Positions 8,591 through 17,460 are shown, counted from the stretch's first letter. The stretch is 64,000 bases of DNA from Microbacterium sp. SSM24 (GCF_025989145.1 NZ_JAPDNQ010000002.1:62001-126000), one strand, 5' to 3'. Numbers and translations are program-made. Notes: generated from the letters alone by a model not told the origin.

Positions 8591-9444
8591 CGTTCGTGTG
8601 GGGAGCGGTGCTCGCCGCGGGGATCCTGCTCGCCATCTCGCCGTGGGTGTGGCCGCCGCGACCGTCCGCACGCCGCGCGGAGGAGCCCGGCCGCCTCGCA
8701 CGCCTCCTCGAGGCTGCCGGGCTGGCCAGGCTCTCACCGGGCTCCGTCGTGATCGTCGCCCTCTGCTGCGCGCTGGTCGCCGCCGCGACTGCGTGGCTCG
8801 TGGCGCAGGTCGCCGCGCTGAGCCTCGTTGCGGCGGTAGCGGGCGCGTCGGTGCCGTTCGTGTGGCTGCGCGCGCGGCGCTCACGCCTCCTCCGTACGCG
8901 TCGCGCACTGTGGCCCGACGTGTGCGACCTGTTGATCGCTTCGGTGCGGGCGGGGATGTCGCTCCCCGACGCCGTGGCGAGTCTCTCCGAGTCCGCGCCC
9001 GCCGATCTGCGCCCGGCCTTCTCCGCGTTCGCACGCGACTTCGCGGCATCCGGTCACTTCGATTCGAGCTCGAAGCGGTTGAAGATCGCTCTCTCCGATC
9101 CGGTGGCGGATCGGATCGTCGAGACACTGCGCATGGCGCGGCAGGTCGGGGGCACAGAGCTCACGCCGGTGCTGCGGGCGCTCGCGGCGTCGGTGCGGGC
9201 GGATGCCGCGCTGCGCGCCGAAGTGGAGTCCCGGCAGTCGTGGATCCGCGGTGCCGCTGTGCTGGGGGTCGCGGCACCGTGGGTGATCCTCGCTCTGCTC
9301 GCCATGCGGCCCGAAGGCGCCAGCGCGTACGGCAGCCCGGAGGGCATCGTGCTGATCCTCGCGGGCGCGATCGTCTCGTTCGTCGCCTTCCGCATCATGC
9401 TGCGACTGGGTCGGCTGCCGGAGCCTCGGCGGTGGTTCGGGTGA
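8587..9444 (+). CDS. tadB: Tad pilus inner-membrane platform protein, TadB-like
   Basis: The 285-aa protein has hydrophobic helices at both ends and a central T2SSF (GspF) domain: LWPDVCDLLIASVRAGMSLP with a downstream ETLRMARQVGG. TadB and TadC form the membrane platform on which the TadA ATPase acts. The GTG start at 8587 overlaps the tadA stop by 4 nt, and the C-terminal stop overlaps the next gene by 4 nt, showing strict translational coupling. Assigning TadB rather than TadC rests on gene order. Confidence 0.87.
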   Translation: MTFVWGAVLAAGILLAISPWVWPPRPSARRAEEPGRLARLLEAAGLARLSPGSVVIVALCCALVAAATAWLVAQVAALSLVAAVAGASVPFVWLRARRSRLLRTRRALWPDVCDLLIASVRAGMSLPDAVASLSESAPADLRPAFSAFARDFAASGHFDSSSKRLKIALSDPVADRIVETLRMARQVGGTELTPVLRALAASVRADAALRAEVESRQSWIRGAAVLGVAAPWVILALLAMRPEGASAYGSPEGIVLILAGAIVSFVAFRIMLRLGRLPEPRRWFG

Positions 9445-10373
9445 TCCCGGTCCGTCTCGACGACGTCGCGTCCGCGGTCGTGCTCGGCTGCGCCCTCGGC
9501 GGCGGTGTGTGCCTCGCGTTGTCGACGGCGCCGCGCTGGGGTGCGCCGTCGCTCGCTCGGCGCATCGCGCCGTACATCCGTGACGTCACCGATCCGCGGG
9601 GGACCGGCCTCATGCCGACGGTCGCGCCGCACGACGTCTCGCTGGTGTGGCACGCCGCGCAGCGCCGCTTCGCCGGCCTGCTGGGCGGCGACGAATCCCT
9701 CCGGCGGCGATTGCGTCAAGCGGGGTCGCGGAGGGACGCGGCGGCCTTCCGAGGGCGCCAGCTCGCGGGAGGAATCGCCGGTCTCGCCGTCGGCGGGCTC
9801 GTCGTCGTCGCCGCCGTGCTGCTCGGCCGCGGCTCGACCGCCCTCGCGCTTCTTCCGCCGCTGTTCGCGGTGGTCGCCACGCTGATGCAGGACGCCTGGC
9901 TGACGCACCGGGCGCGGGCGCGGGTCGCGCGCATCCAGGACGAGCTGCCCACGGTGCTCGAATTCCTCGCACTGTGCCTTTCGGCGGGTGAGGGCATCCT
10001 CGATTCCCTGCGGCGGGTGAGCGATATCGGGGCGGGCGAGCTCACGGCCGAGCTGGGTGAAGTGGTCGTCGCCGTCGGCACCGGGTCCCCGTTGCCCGAG
10101 GCGCTGGCGAAGCTCTCCGACCGGCTGCACATCCCCGCGCTCTCCCGTACCGTCGACCAGCTCGTGGCTGCGATCGATCGGGGGGCTCCACTCGCCCATG
10201 TGCTGCACGCGCAGGCGCTGGACGCGCGGGAGGAAGCCAAGCGCACGCTCATCGAGCGCGCCGGCCGCAAGGAGATCTACATGCTCGTGCCGCTCGTGTT
10301 CCTCATCCTCCCGCTGAGCGTGCTCTTCGCCGTGTTCCCGGGAATCTTCATGCTCAGACTCGGCCTCGGCTGA
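9441..10373 (+). CDS. tadC: Tad pilus inner-membrane platform protein, TadC-like
   Basis: The 310-aa protein contains a second T2SSF domain (RIQDELPTVLEFLALCLSAG and AIDRGAPLAHVLHAQALDAR) and ends with a hydrophobic helix (MLVPLVFLILPLSVLFAVFP). This fits TadC, the partner of TadB in the pilus platform. The GTG start at 9441 overlaps the tadB stop by 4 nt. The spacing to the pilin-like gene is 22 nt and that gene has its own strong Shine-Dalgarno, suggesting higher translation of the pilin than of the machinery. Confidence 0.88.
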   Translation: MIPVRLDDVASAVVLGCALGGGVCLALSTAPRWGAPSLARRIAPYIRDVTDPRGTGLMPTVAPHDVSLVWHAAQRRFAGLLGGDESLRRRLRQAGSRRDAAAFRGRQLAGGIAGLAVGGLVVVAAVLLGRGSTALALLPPLFAVVATLMQDAWLTHRARARVARIQDELPTVLEFLALCLSAGEGILDSLRRVSDIGAGELTAELGEVVVAVGTGSPLPEALAKLSDRLHIPALSRTVDQLVAAIDRGAPLAHVLHAQALDAREEAKRTLIERAGRKEIYMLVPLVFLILPLSVLFAVFPGIFMLRLGLG

Positions 10374-10395
10374 GCGCATCCCTGAAGGAGAGAAA

Positions 10396-10599
10396 ATGAT
10401 CCGTCGACACCTCGATCGCACCGTGGCCCGACTGCGCCACGTCGGCCGCGCCCTTCACGACGACGAGCGCGGAGACGTCCCCGGCTGGGTTCTCATCACG
10501 CTCATGACGGCCGGCCTGGTGGTGGTCATCTGGGCGCTCGCCGGGCCTGCGCTCACGACGCTGTTCGAGCAGGCCATCGCGCGGGTGTCCGGCTTCTAG
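10396..10599 (+). CDS. Flp-type pilin-like small protein
   Basis: The 67-aa protein has a charged N-terminus (HDDERGDVPGW) followed by one hydrophobic segment (VLITLMTAGLVVVIWALAG). Its size, place after tadC and strong AAGGAGAGAAA ribosome site suggest the Flp major pilin or a closely related TadE-like minor pilin. The position where a prepilin peptidase would cut (ERGDVPGW, just before the hydrophobic helix) differs from the classic G|xxxxEY site of Flp pilins: no Glu-Tyr pair is visible. It may therefore be processed differently, or not at all. Confidence 0.7.
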   Translation: MIRRHLDRTVARLRHVGRALHDDERGDVPGWVLITLMTAGLVVVIWALAGPALTTLFEQAIARVSGF

Positions 10600-10602
10600 G
10601 CC

Positions 10603-11013
10603 GTGCTCGGCATGCGGTCGTTCCTGAGGCAGGCCCTCGCTGACGACGAAGGCTCGAGTCCGGTCGAGTTCGTTCTCGTCGGAGCCCTCCTCACCGTCCT
10701 CACTCTGGGCGTACTGCAACTCGGCCTCGCGGTCTATGTCAGAAACGTGGTCCACGATGCGGCGGTCGAGGGCGCGTACCACGCGGCTCTCGCCGACACG
10801 TCGCTCGCGGACGGCGCCGAACGCACGAAGGAGATCGTGGCGCGAACCGTCGGCGCCGGCTATGCCGTGGAGGTCGAGGTGCGCGAGTCCGACCGCCTGG
10901 GGCATCCGGTCGTCGAGGTCAGCGTGCAGACCGTGCTTCCGCTCGTCGGGCTCCTGGGCGCGCCCCGGACGCTGGAGGTGACGGCCCATGCACCCGTGGA
11001 ATCGTTCGACTGA
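10603..11013 (+). CDS. TadE-family minor pilin-like protein
   Basis: The 136-aa protein has the TadE signature: a short cytoplasmic N-terminus with DDEGSSPVEFVLV, a single hydrophobic helix (VLVGALLTVLTLGVLQLGLA) and an extracellular domain with VRNVVHDAAVEGA. TadE-like pseudopilins are thought to prime or cap Flp pili. It starts with GTG three bases after the pilin-like gene; an ATG three codons further in is an alternative start. Its end overlaps the next gene by 26 nt. Confidence 0.8.
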   Translation: MLGMRSFLRQALADDEGSSPVEFVLVGALLTVLTLGVLQLGLAVYVRNVVHDAAVEGAYHAALADTSLADGAERTKEIVARTVGAGYAVEVEVRESDRLGHPVVEVSVQTVLPLVGLLGAPRTLEVTAHAPVESFD

Positions 11014-11476
11014 GATCTCGACCGGGGATCCCGAAGCCGTGTGCGCAGGAGAGCGCGGCTCGGCGGCACTCGAGTTCATCGTGGTCGGCCTGCTGATGCT
11101 CGTGCCGATCCTGTACCTGATCGCCGCGCTCGCCTCGATCCAGGGCCAGTCGCTCGGCGCCGAGGCGGGCGCGCGGCACATCGCGCGGGCGATCGTCACG
11201 GCAGACGACGTCGACCACGCCGAGGAGCGGGCCGAGGCCGTGCTCGCCTCGATCGCGGAGGAGTACGGCCTCGACCGCGACGAGGTCGCCGTCTCGCTGA
11301 CCTGCCGTCCGGCGAGCGCCGGGTGCCCGGCCGCAGGGGCGACGCTCACCGTGACGCTGCGCACGGCCGTCACGCTGCCGCTCGTCCCACCGGTCCTCGG
11401 CCTCGACCGCGCCGCGCGCATCCCGATCGAAGCGACGGCCGTGCAGAAGGTGTCCCGCGTGTGGGGACTCGGATGA
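10988..11476 (+). CDS. TadE/TadF-like minor pilin protein
   Basis: The 162-aa protein carries another ERGSAALEFIVVGLLML segment (TadE-type N-terminal helix with the conserved Glu) at residues about 22-40, followed by an extracellular domain with GAEAGARHIARA and two cysteines (C109 and C117 region) that could form a disulphide. The ATG at 10988 overlaps the previous gene by 26 nt; an in-frame GTG at 11039 would remove most of the overlap and is a real alternative. Its stop overlaps the next ATG by 4 nt. Confidence 0.78.
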   Translation: MHPWNRSTEISTGDPEAVCAGERGSAALEFIVVGLLMLVPILYLIAALASIQGQSLGAEAGARHIARAIVTADDVDHAEERAEAVLASIAEEYGLDRDEVAVSLTCRPASAGCPAAGATLTVTLRTAVTLPLVPPVLGLDRAARIPIEATAVQKVSRVWGLG

Positions 11477-11898
11477 TCCGTCGAGCGCGGCGCGCCGTCG
11501 ACGATGAGGGCAGCGTCCTCATCCTGACGCTCGGCTACGCCGTGCTCGCGCTCGCCGCCGTGTTCGTGTGCGTGGATGCGACCAGCCTGTACCTTGCGCA
11601 GAAACGTCTGGATTCCGTGGCGGATGCTGCGGCGCTCGCCGCCGCGGACGGCTTCGAGTTCGATGTCGACGCCGGTGAGGCGGTGATCGTGCTCACCGAC
11701 GCGGGGGTGCGGGCGCAGGCCGAGGCGATCGTGGCCGACGTCGGGGGAGACGCCGCGCTCGTGTCCGCGGCGACGCCGGACGGCGTATCCGCGCGCGTGA
11801 CGGTGGCGGGGTCGTGGCATCCGCCCGTCTTCGCATTCTTCGTGCCCGACGGCGTCGCACTCGAGGCCACGGCCACGAGCCGCACCGCCCTGAGATAG
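11473..11898 (+). CDS. TadG-like pilus-associated protein (Tad-like N-terminal helix)
   Basis: The 141-aa protein has DDEGSVLILTLGYAVLALAA as a membrane helix followed by LYLAQKRLDSVADAAALAAA, the pattern of the Flp pilus-assembly TadE/G-like N-terminal region. TadG proteins usually have a long C-terminal von Willebrand-like domain; here only about 90 residues follow, so this is a short form. It is the last gene of the seven-gene Tad operon and overlaps its neighbour by 4 nt. No prepilin peptidase gene is present nearby. Confidence 0.78.
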   Translation: MIRRARRAVDDEGSVLILTLGYAVLALAAVFVCVDATSLYLAQKRLDSVADAAALAAADGFEFDVDAGEAVIVLTDAGVRAQAEAIVADVGGDAALVSAATPDGVSARVTVAGSWHPPVFAFFVPDGVALEATATSRTALR

Positions 11899-11993
11899 GC
11901 GGATCAGGTTCCTCCACCCGCCGGGGAGCGCCCGGATCCGTCGCGGGTTATCTACGAGCCGGGAGTCATTCATGAAGGTATCGGCGAGTTCCC

Positions 11994-12443
11994 ATGACCA
12001 ATTCTTCTAGCGACCCGCAGAACGGTTCGCCTCAACAGCTGAGAGATCTCGCTCGAACGGGCGATGAGCACGATCGCTGGTTGCTCGCGGGGCGCGACGA
12101 CGTCGACAGCGACCTGTTCATCCTCCTAGCCGAAATCGGGGAGGAGGATGTGCTCGTCATGCTCGCACGCAACACTGCGACCCCGGGGCCGGTGCTCGAG
12201 CTGCTTTCCGAGCGTGGTGGAGTGCTGGCAGACGAAGCGCGACTCAACACCAACGCCCCCGCGGACCTCAAGGACGACTCGCCGATTGGCTCTCACAGCG
12301 CACACTCCATCGGGCTCTATCTCGACGAACGACAGGCAACGCCATCGCAGCGTCGGGCACTGAACAGGGAGTATGAGCGATCGGCCCACCCTGGTGGGAG
12401 ACGACTGGGAGAGGTGTGGGAACAGGTGCGATCGCGAGTCTGA
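11994..12443 (+). CDS. Hypothetical protein with leucine-rich-variant-like repeats
   Basis: The 149-aa protein has no signal peptide or membrane helix. Its middle (LVMLARNTATPGPVLELLSE, then LADEARLNTNAPADL) resembles the LRV repeat pattern in which each unit reads roughly A-x-N-x-x-T-P-x-x-L-L. The second half is rich in charged residues and ends without further recognisable motif. Codon choice is visibly less GC-biased than in the Tad genes before it (TCT, CAA, AGA and TTG codons appear), which hints at transfer. No clear Shine-Dalgarno precedes the ATG. Function unknown. Confidence 0.62.
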   Translation: MTNSSSDPQNGSPQQLRDLARTGDEHDRWLLAGRDDVDSDLFILLAEIGEEDVLVMLARNTATPGPVLELLSERGGVLADEARLNTNAPADLKDDSPIGSHSAHSIGLYLDERQATPSQRRALNREYERSAHPGGRRLGEVWEQVRSRV

Positions 12444-12509
12444 AGCTCGTTCCGGCCCGGTGCGTGGCGCGCCGGCGATGCCGGAATGAATCACGCCCCC
12501 AAACGGGAA

Positions 12510-12539
12510 GGGTCCCGCCGCTGAAGAGCGGCGGGACCC
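12510..12539. terminator. Bidirectional hairpin terminator
   Basis: A perfect 13-bp stem (GGGTCCCGCCGCT / AGCGGCGGGACCC) closes on a 4-nt loop GAAG between two convergent genes. It lacks a long T run on either side, as is usual for high-GC actinobacteria. It can serve the LRV-like gene from the left and the subtilase from the right. Confidence 0.85.
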
Positions 12540-12556
12540 TCCCCGGGTTCGTCAGG

Positions 12557-15500
12557 TCAGCGTCGGACGCCCTTCGCGGGGGTCGCCTGGAACGCCTTCT
12601 CGATCGTCTGCGAGAACGTGTTGCCCGCGGCATCCTTCGCGGTCACGCGCAGGTCGACCCAGCCGCCCTTGTCCGACACCGGGATCTGCGCCGAGAAGCC
12701 GCGGACCCACGCACGGGACGGGACGAAGATGTCGCCGGAGCCATCGACGGCGCCGGTGGGGGCATCCGTCTTCGCGTTCTTCAGGCTGATCTTCTTCCAG
12801 TGACCGCCGGCGGTGCGCGCTTCGAGCGTCGCCGTCGTGATCGCGCCGGCCGGTACCGTACCGGCGACGTGACCCACTTCCAGACCCAGCGTGATGCCGG
12901 AGCCCTTCTTTCGGCCCTCGCCCACCTTGTTCTGCGCGTTGACGTCGACGTCGTAGTACGCGGTCATCATCGGCAGCAGCCGGGGGGACCAGTCTCCGAG
13001 CTTTCCGGACGAGCGGAACGTCCAGTCGGTGACGGTCTTCGTCGACCCCGCGAGGTGCGAGCCGTCGTGGGTCGCGGTGCTCACCACGCGCCACAGCTGG
13101 TTCTCGCCGTCGGGCAGCTCGTACACGTTCGCGCCCTGGTGCTCACGCTGCGCGATCAGCTTTCCGTCGATGTAGATGTCGGTCAGCTGCTTCACAGTCG
13201 ACGGCTCGCCCCACGTCTCGAACGTGCCGGTGCGGTCGCCGTTGCCGCCGTCCGCCCAGCTCGGCACGTTGATCTGCGCGTAGTCCGACTGGCGGTAGGG
13301 CACCCAGAAGCCGACGCCGAGGTTCGGGCGCACGATGCCGCCGAAGTACTCCGCGCTCGTGCGCTTGCCCGCCTTGTAGGTGCGCAGCTTGTCGCGCATC
13401 TCCCACATCACCGAGCTCACGCCCACCCACTGGTTCCAGCGGATGCCGTCGGTGTTGATCCACTCCTCGCGGTCCATGCCGCGCTGGGTGCGGAACGGGA
13501 TGCCGTTGCCATAGGTCGCGCCCGGGACGAAGTCATACCGGAACTCGCCGAGCTCCTCCTTCTGACCGTGGAACCGCGTGTCGATGCGCGCGAGGTCCTT
13601 CGGCTTGAAAGCGAGGACGGCCGGGATCTTCCCGTCCGCGTACTCGGCGATGTCGTACAGCACGTCGCTGTTGGCCGTGCCCACCGCCGTGATCGTCACC
13701 TTCGTGCGTGCGAGGTCGGCGAGGAGCTTCTTGCCCTGCACCCCGCTGATGCCGGCGACCGGGATCGGCGCAGGCTTCTCGTAGTCCGCGGAGCCGACCC
13801 ACTCGTTGAACTCGCCGTCGGCGTCGTTCACCACGATGAGGAGCTTCGCACCGGCGGCGACCGCGTTGGCCGTGCGCTCGGATGCCGGCACCTCGGCGGA
13901 TCGGGTCACCACGGCGACCTTGCCCTTGACGTTCACCTTCGCGAAGTCGGCCGCGCTGCCGAGCCCGGCGACGACTGCCGCAGAATTCAGCTTCAGGTCC
14001 GTGAACGTGCCGCCGATCTGCTCGATGAGGTCGAGCGGGTTCTTGCCGGCGGTCACCGCGAGGAGCGGCTTCTGCAGGCGCCAGCGCGCGGTGAAGCCGA
14101 AGTCGGCGTCGTCGACGACCATCGGCACGGCCCACATCTCGTCGTTCCACACCGGGGCGATGACGCTCGAGAAGAAGTCGTCCACCTTCACGTCCATGCG
14201 GGTGAACGCCGACGTGAGTCCCCTGCGCTTCACGTCGACCGTGACCTGCTTCGCCTTGCTCGCGTCGAGCGTGACGGTGCGGTTCTGGTCGAGGGTGATC
14301 GTCGGCTCACCGGTGAGCACGGTGGCGATCGTGTCGGGGGTGCGGTTGAGCTCCATGTAGGACATGACTGTGTAGTCGCCCTTCATGAGGCGCAGCGTCG
14401 TCTCGCCGTCGACGTAGACGGGCTCGGCGAACTGGGCGGCAGGGTTCCACAGCACCGCGTAGGTGGAGGTGGGGCTGCCCGTGAAGTCCTTCGCTGCGAT
14501 CGTGAGGTCGTAGCGCTCGGCCTCGGCGATCGTGCCGAGGGCCGTGCGCGTGACCGCCGTGCCGTCGACCGAGCCGACCAGCATGCCCGACAGCTGCGTG
14601 CCGGCGGGGACCTTCGAGGGGTCGACCGTCATCGTGACCGACGCCGTGGCTCCGGCGGCGATCGTCAGCGAGTCCGCGTCGAGGGTGAGCGCATCGAACG
14701 CGATGCCGGCCGACATCGGTCCCGCGCCGCCCGCGCCCGGCGTGGTGTCAAGGAGGGTTGCCTCCAGTGCCACGGTGATCTCGGCATCCGTCCGGTTGGT
14801 GAACGCGACCGCGCGCTCGACCGGGGTCGGCTCCTCGCCCCACGTCAGCATGCCGAAATCACCGGAGCCGTCGGCCACGACGGGTGCCTCGAGGGCCGCG
14901 TCGACGTCGATGACGCCGGTGCCGCCCTGATAAGCGGTGTAGCCCACGTCGGTCGCCGTGCTGGCGAGGGCGGCCTTCAGCTGGTCGGTCGTGTAGTCGG
15001 GGTTCGCCCCGAGGAGGATCGCGGCGGCTCCGGCGACGTGCGGCGTCGCCATCGACGTGCCGCTCATCGAGACGTAGGCGCCTTCGCCGCCGCTGTCGGA
15101 CGAGCGTGCGGCGGTGACGTCCATGCCGGGTCCGGTGACGTCGGGCTTGAGCGCGCCCGAACGCGACAGCGGTCCCTGGCTGGTGAAGTACGACAGCTCG
15201 CCGGACGGGTCGTCGACAGAGCCGACGGTGAACGCCTCGACGGCCGAGCCGGGAGCTCCGATCGTCTCGGGGGCGCCGTTGTTGCCGGCGGCGACGACGA
15301 AGAGCGCGCCGGTCTCCTCGGCGATCGCGTTGAGCGACTCCGCCATCAGGTCCTTGCCGTCGGAGGCTTCCATGGAGCCGAGGCTCATGGACACGATCGG
15401 GGCGTTCTGGCCCGCCCACTCCATCGCCTCGATGATCCACGAGTCCTGGCCGGAGCCGTCGGCGCCGAGCACCTTGCCGACGAGCAGCTGCGCGCCGTCG

Positions 15501-16393
15501 GCGACGCCGCGGTGGGTGCCGCCGCTCGCGGCGCCCGTGCCGGCGATGGTGGACGCGACGTGCGTTCCGTGGCCGTTCGCGTCGACGTCGACCTCTTCGT
15601 CGGGCACGAAGCTCTTGGAGCTTGCGAGCACGCGGCCCTGCAGGTCGGGGTGGGTGTCGTCATAGCCGGTGTCGAGGACGGCGACGGTGACGCCCTCACC
15701 GGTGTAGCCGTCGGCCCAGGCCTCGGGGGCGTCGATGTAGTCGGTGCTCGAATCGAGCGTCGCGCGCACCTTGCCGTCGAGGTGGATGGCTTCGATGCCG
15801 CCCGCGAGGCTCGGGGTCGCCGAGAAGGTGCTCGCGCCCTGCGCGGTGAGCGACTGCCACGCCGAGGCGGCGTCGTCGTGCCCGAGAGTCGCGGCGGCCG
15901 CGTCGATGCTCTCGAGCTCGGTCTGCACATCGAGGCCGGGCACCGGTGCGGAGAATGTCTGCGCCGAGGACTGCTCGACGATGATCGGCGTGGCGTCGAC
16001 GGATGCGTCGTCGTAGCCGTACTCGATGAGGCGCGAGACGTTGAAGAGGTCCTGGTCGAGGACCCCGGCCGCAAGGAACGGCATCGCCGCGTCGGGGATC
16101 ACGCGCAGCTCGTCACCGAACTCGTAGGTGCGCACACCGGCTCCGGCGACGGCGGTGTCGACCTGGACGGTGTGCACCCCCTCGGGGAGGTCGCTGACCG
16201 TGACGCGATCGCCGGTGATCAGGGTGACGGTGTGAGAACTGCCGGCAGCCGCGCGAGGGGCGGGGGGACCGTCGACGGACTGTGCGGCCGCCGGCAGGGT
16301 GGTGAGGCCGATACCGGCGATTCCGATCGCCAGACCGCTTGTGGCGGCGACGACCGAACGCAGGCGGTGACCTGTGGAGTGGGGACGGGGCAT
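12557..16393 (-). CDS. Secreted subtilisin-family (S8) serine protease
   Basis: The 1278-aa protein starts with a Sec signal peptide (basic N-terminus, hydrophobic core, cut near LPAAAQS) and a prodomain. The catalytic triad is clear: Asp in VTVAVLDTGYDDTHPDL, His in NGHGTHVAST and Ser in SGTSMATPHVAGAAA. A PA-type insert (AGAKLLIVVNDADGEF) lies in the second half, followed by a long beta-rich C-terminal region without a cell-wall anchor. Such streptomycete-type subtilases are released to digest extracellular protein. It is transcribed away from a two-HTH regulator, with an inverted repeat in the shared promoter that suggests direct control by that regulator. Confidence 0.95.
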   Translation of the reverse strand: MPRPHSTGHRLRSVVAATSGLAIGIAGIGLTTLPAAAQSVDGPPAPRAAAGSSHTVTLITGDRVTVSDLPEGVHTVQVDTAVAGAGVRTYEFGDELRVIPDAAMPFLAAGVLDQDLFNVSRLIEYGYDDASVDATPIIVEQSSAQTFSAPVPGLDVQTELESIDAAAATLGHDDAASAWQSLTAQGASTFSATPSLAGGIEAIHLDGKVRATLDSSTDYIDAPEAWADGYTGEGVTVAVLDTGYDDTHPDLQGRVLASSKSFVPDEEVDVDANGHGTHVASTIAGTGAASGGTHRGVADGAQLLVGKVLGADGSGQDSWIIEAMEWAGQNAPIVSMSLGSMEASDGKDLMAESLNAIAEETGALFVVAAGNNGAPETIGAPGSAVEAFTVGSVDDPSGELSYFTSQGPLSRSGALKPDVTGPGMDVTAARSSDSGGEGAYVSMSGTSMATPHVAGAAAILLGANPDYTTDQLKAALASTATDVGYTAYQGGTGVIDVDAALEAPVVADGSGDFGMLTWGEEPTPVERAVAFTNRTDAEITVALEATLLDTTPGAGGAGPMSAGIAFDALTLDADSLTIAAGATASVTMTVDPSKVPAGTQLSGMLVGSVDGTAVTRTALGTIAEAERYDLTIAAKDFTGSPTSTYAVLWNPAAQFAEPVYVDGETTLRLMKGDYTVMSYMELNRTPDTIATVLTGEPTITLDQNRTVTLDASKAKQVTVDVKRRGLTSAFTRMDVKVDDFFSSVIAPVWNDEMWAVPMVVDDADFGFTARWRLQKPLLAVTAGKNPLDLIEQIGGTFTDLKLNSAAVVAGLGSAADFAKVNVKGKVAVVTRSAEVPASERTANAVAAGAKLLIVVNDADGEFNEWVGSADYEKPAPIPVAGISGVQGKKLLADLARTKVTITAVGTANSDVLYDIAEYADGKIPAVLAFKPKDLARIDTRFHGQKEELGEFRYDFVPGATYGNGIPFRTQRGMDREEWINTDGIRWNQWVGVSSVMWEMRDKLRTYKAGKRTSAEYFGGIVRPNLGVGFWVPYRQSDYAQINVPSWADGGNGDRTGTFETWGEPSTVKQLTDIYIDGKLIAQREHQGANVYELPDGENQLWRVVSTATHDGSHLAGSTKTVTDWTFRSSGKLGDWSPRLLPMMTAYYDVDVNAQNKVGEGRKKGSGITLGLEVGHVAGTVPAGAITTATLEARTAGGHWKKISLKNAKTDAPTGAVDGSGDIFVPSRAWVRGFSAQIPVSDKGGWVDLRVTAKDAAGNTFSQTIEKAFQATPAKGVRR

Positions 16394-16411
16394 GGCTGAA
16401 CCTCTCGGGGG

Positions 16412-16451
16412 TAGGGGATCCGCTTGGAAGCCTCACACGGCGAATCCCCTA
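16412..16451. promoter_or_regulatory. Inverted repeat in the protease/regulator promoter region
   Basis: TAGGGGAT (16412-16419) and ATCCCCTA (16444-16451) are perfect inverted copies 24 bp apart, and the flanking CCG/CG bases extend the match. The right arm overlaps a candidate -10 box TAGAGT (16450-16455) for the regulator gene. The arrangement looks like an operator or a stem formed in one of the divergent leaders. Confidence 0.55.
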
Positions 16452-16500
16452 GAGTGATGGCGGAGAAGTGACATGGCCACCATCCGCCAGAAAGGCCGTC

Positions 16501-17460
16501 ATGCTCGACGCACTCGGACTCGATGACGCGCACACCGCGGTGTACCGGTGCGTTGTGCAGCAGACGTCGGCGTCGGTCCCCGAGCTCGCGGCCGCGCTCA
16601 GCATGTCGGCCCCGCGTGTGCGGCCCATCGTGGCCGAGCTCGAGCGCCTCGGCCTCCTTGCGCGCCAGGCCGCCAGCAGCGACCGGTTCGTGGCCTCACC
16701 GCCGTCGGTGGCACTGCGACCGCTTCTCCTCGAGCGCGAGCGCGGTCTCACGCGTGCGCACGAGGCTCTCGTCGAGCTGAACGACCTCTATCGGCACTCG
16801 GCGGAGCAGCGCAGCGTCGCCGACGTGGTGGAGGTCGTGCTCGGCGACGACGCCGTGCGACAGCGCGTCGCGCAGCTGCAGGCGGCAGCCAACCAGCAGG
16901 TGCGGGTCCTCGTGCTGAACGAGATCGCGCTCCTCAGCGGCGAGGAGAACGTCGAGGAGGATCGTGCGCTCGAACGGGGCGTGCGGTACCGGGTGATCGT
17001 GGAGAGCGCGGTGCTCGAGCGCCCCGGCTTCCTCGCCGCGGCGCGCGAGATGTCGGAGATCGGCGAGGAGGTGCGCGTGCTCCCCACGCTCCCCACTCGC
17101 ATGTTCGTCGCCGACGATCAGATGGCGCTCGTCCCGATGCGGGCCCACTCCGAGGACGAGGGGTTCGGCGCCCTGCTCATCCACCCGAGCGGCCTGCTCG
17201 ATCTGGTGATCTCGATCTTCGAGGAGTACTGGCGCTCCGCGACGGAGTTCCTTCCGATCGCCGCCGTCCACACCACCGAGGACGTCGACCGCGACCTCCT
17301 GCGCCTGCTCCTGCTGGGTGTGACGGATGCCGCGGCGGCGACCCAGCTCGGAATCTCGCTGCGCACCGTCCAGCGCCGCGTCGCCGACCTCATGGAGGTC
17401 GCAGGCGTCACGACCCGCATGCAGCTCGGTGCGGAGGCCGTGCGGCGCGCCTGGGTCTGA
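16501..17460 (+). CDS. Transcriptional regulator with TrmB-like N-terminal and LuxR-like C-terminal HTH
   Basis: The 319-aa protein has an N-terminal winged helix (ELAAALSMSAPRVRPIVAEL, residues about 25-45) of the TrmB/MarR type, a central sensor-like domain, and a C-terminal HTH (AAATQLGISLRTVQRRVADL) like that of LuxR/sigma region 4. Streptomycetes carry many such regulators next to secreted hydrolases. The ATG at 16501 follows an AGAAAGG ribosome site; a GTG 33 nt upstream is possible but less well placed. Its divergent position suggests control of the subtilase gene. The ligand is unknown. Confidence 0.85.
   Translation: MLDALGLDDAHTAVYRCVVQQTSASVPELAAALSMSAPRVRPIVAELERLGLLARQAASSDRFVASPPSVALRPLLLERERGLTRAHEALVELNDLYRHSAEQRSVADVVEVVLGDDAVRQRVAQLQAAANQQVRVLVLNEIALLSGEENVEEDRALERGVRYRVIVESAVLERPGFLAAAREMSEIGEEVRVLPTLPTRMFVADDQMALVPMRAHSEDEGFGALLIHPSGLLDLVISIFEEYWRSATEFLPIAAVHTTEDVDRDLLRLLLLGVTDAAAATQLGISLRTVQRRVADLMEVAGVTTRMQLGAEAVRRAWV

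Noticed and set aside
12416..16399. A 1327-codon open frame on the plus strand opposite the subtilase
   Set aside because: It is a GC-rich shadow with arginine/valine-rich nonsense composition, while the minus strand encodes a complete signal peptide and catalytic triad.
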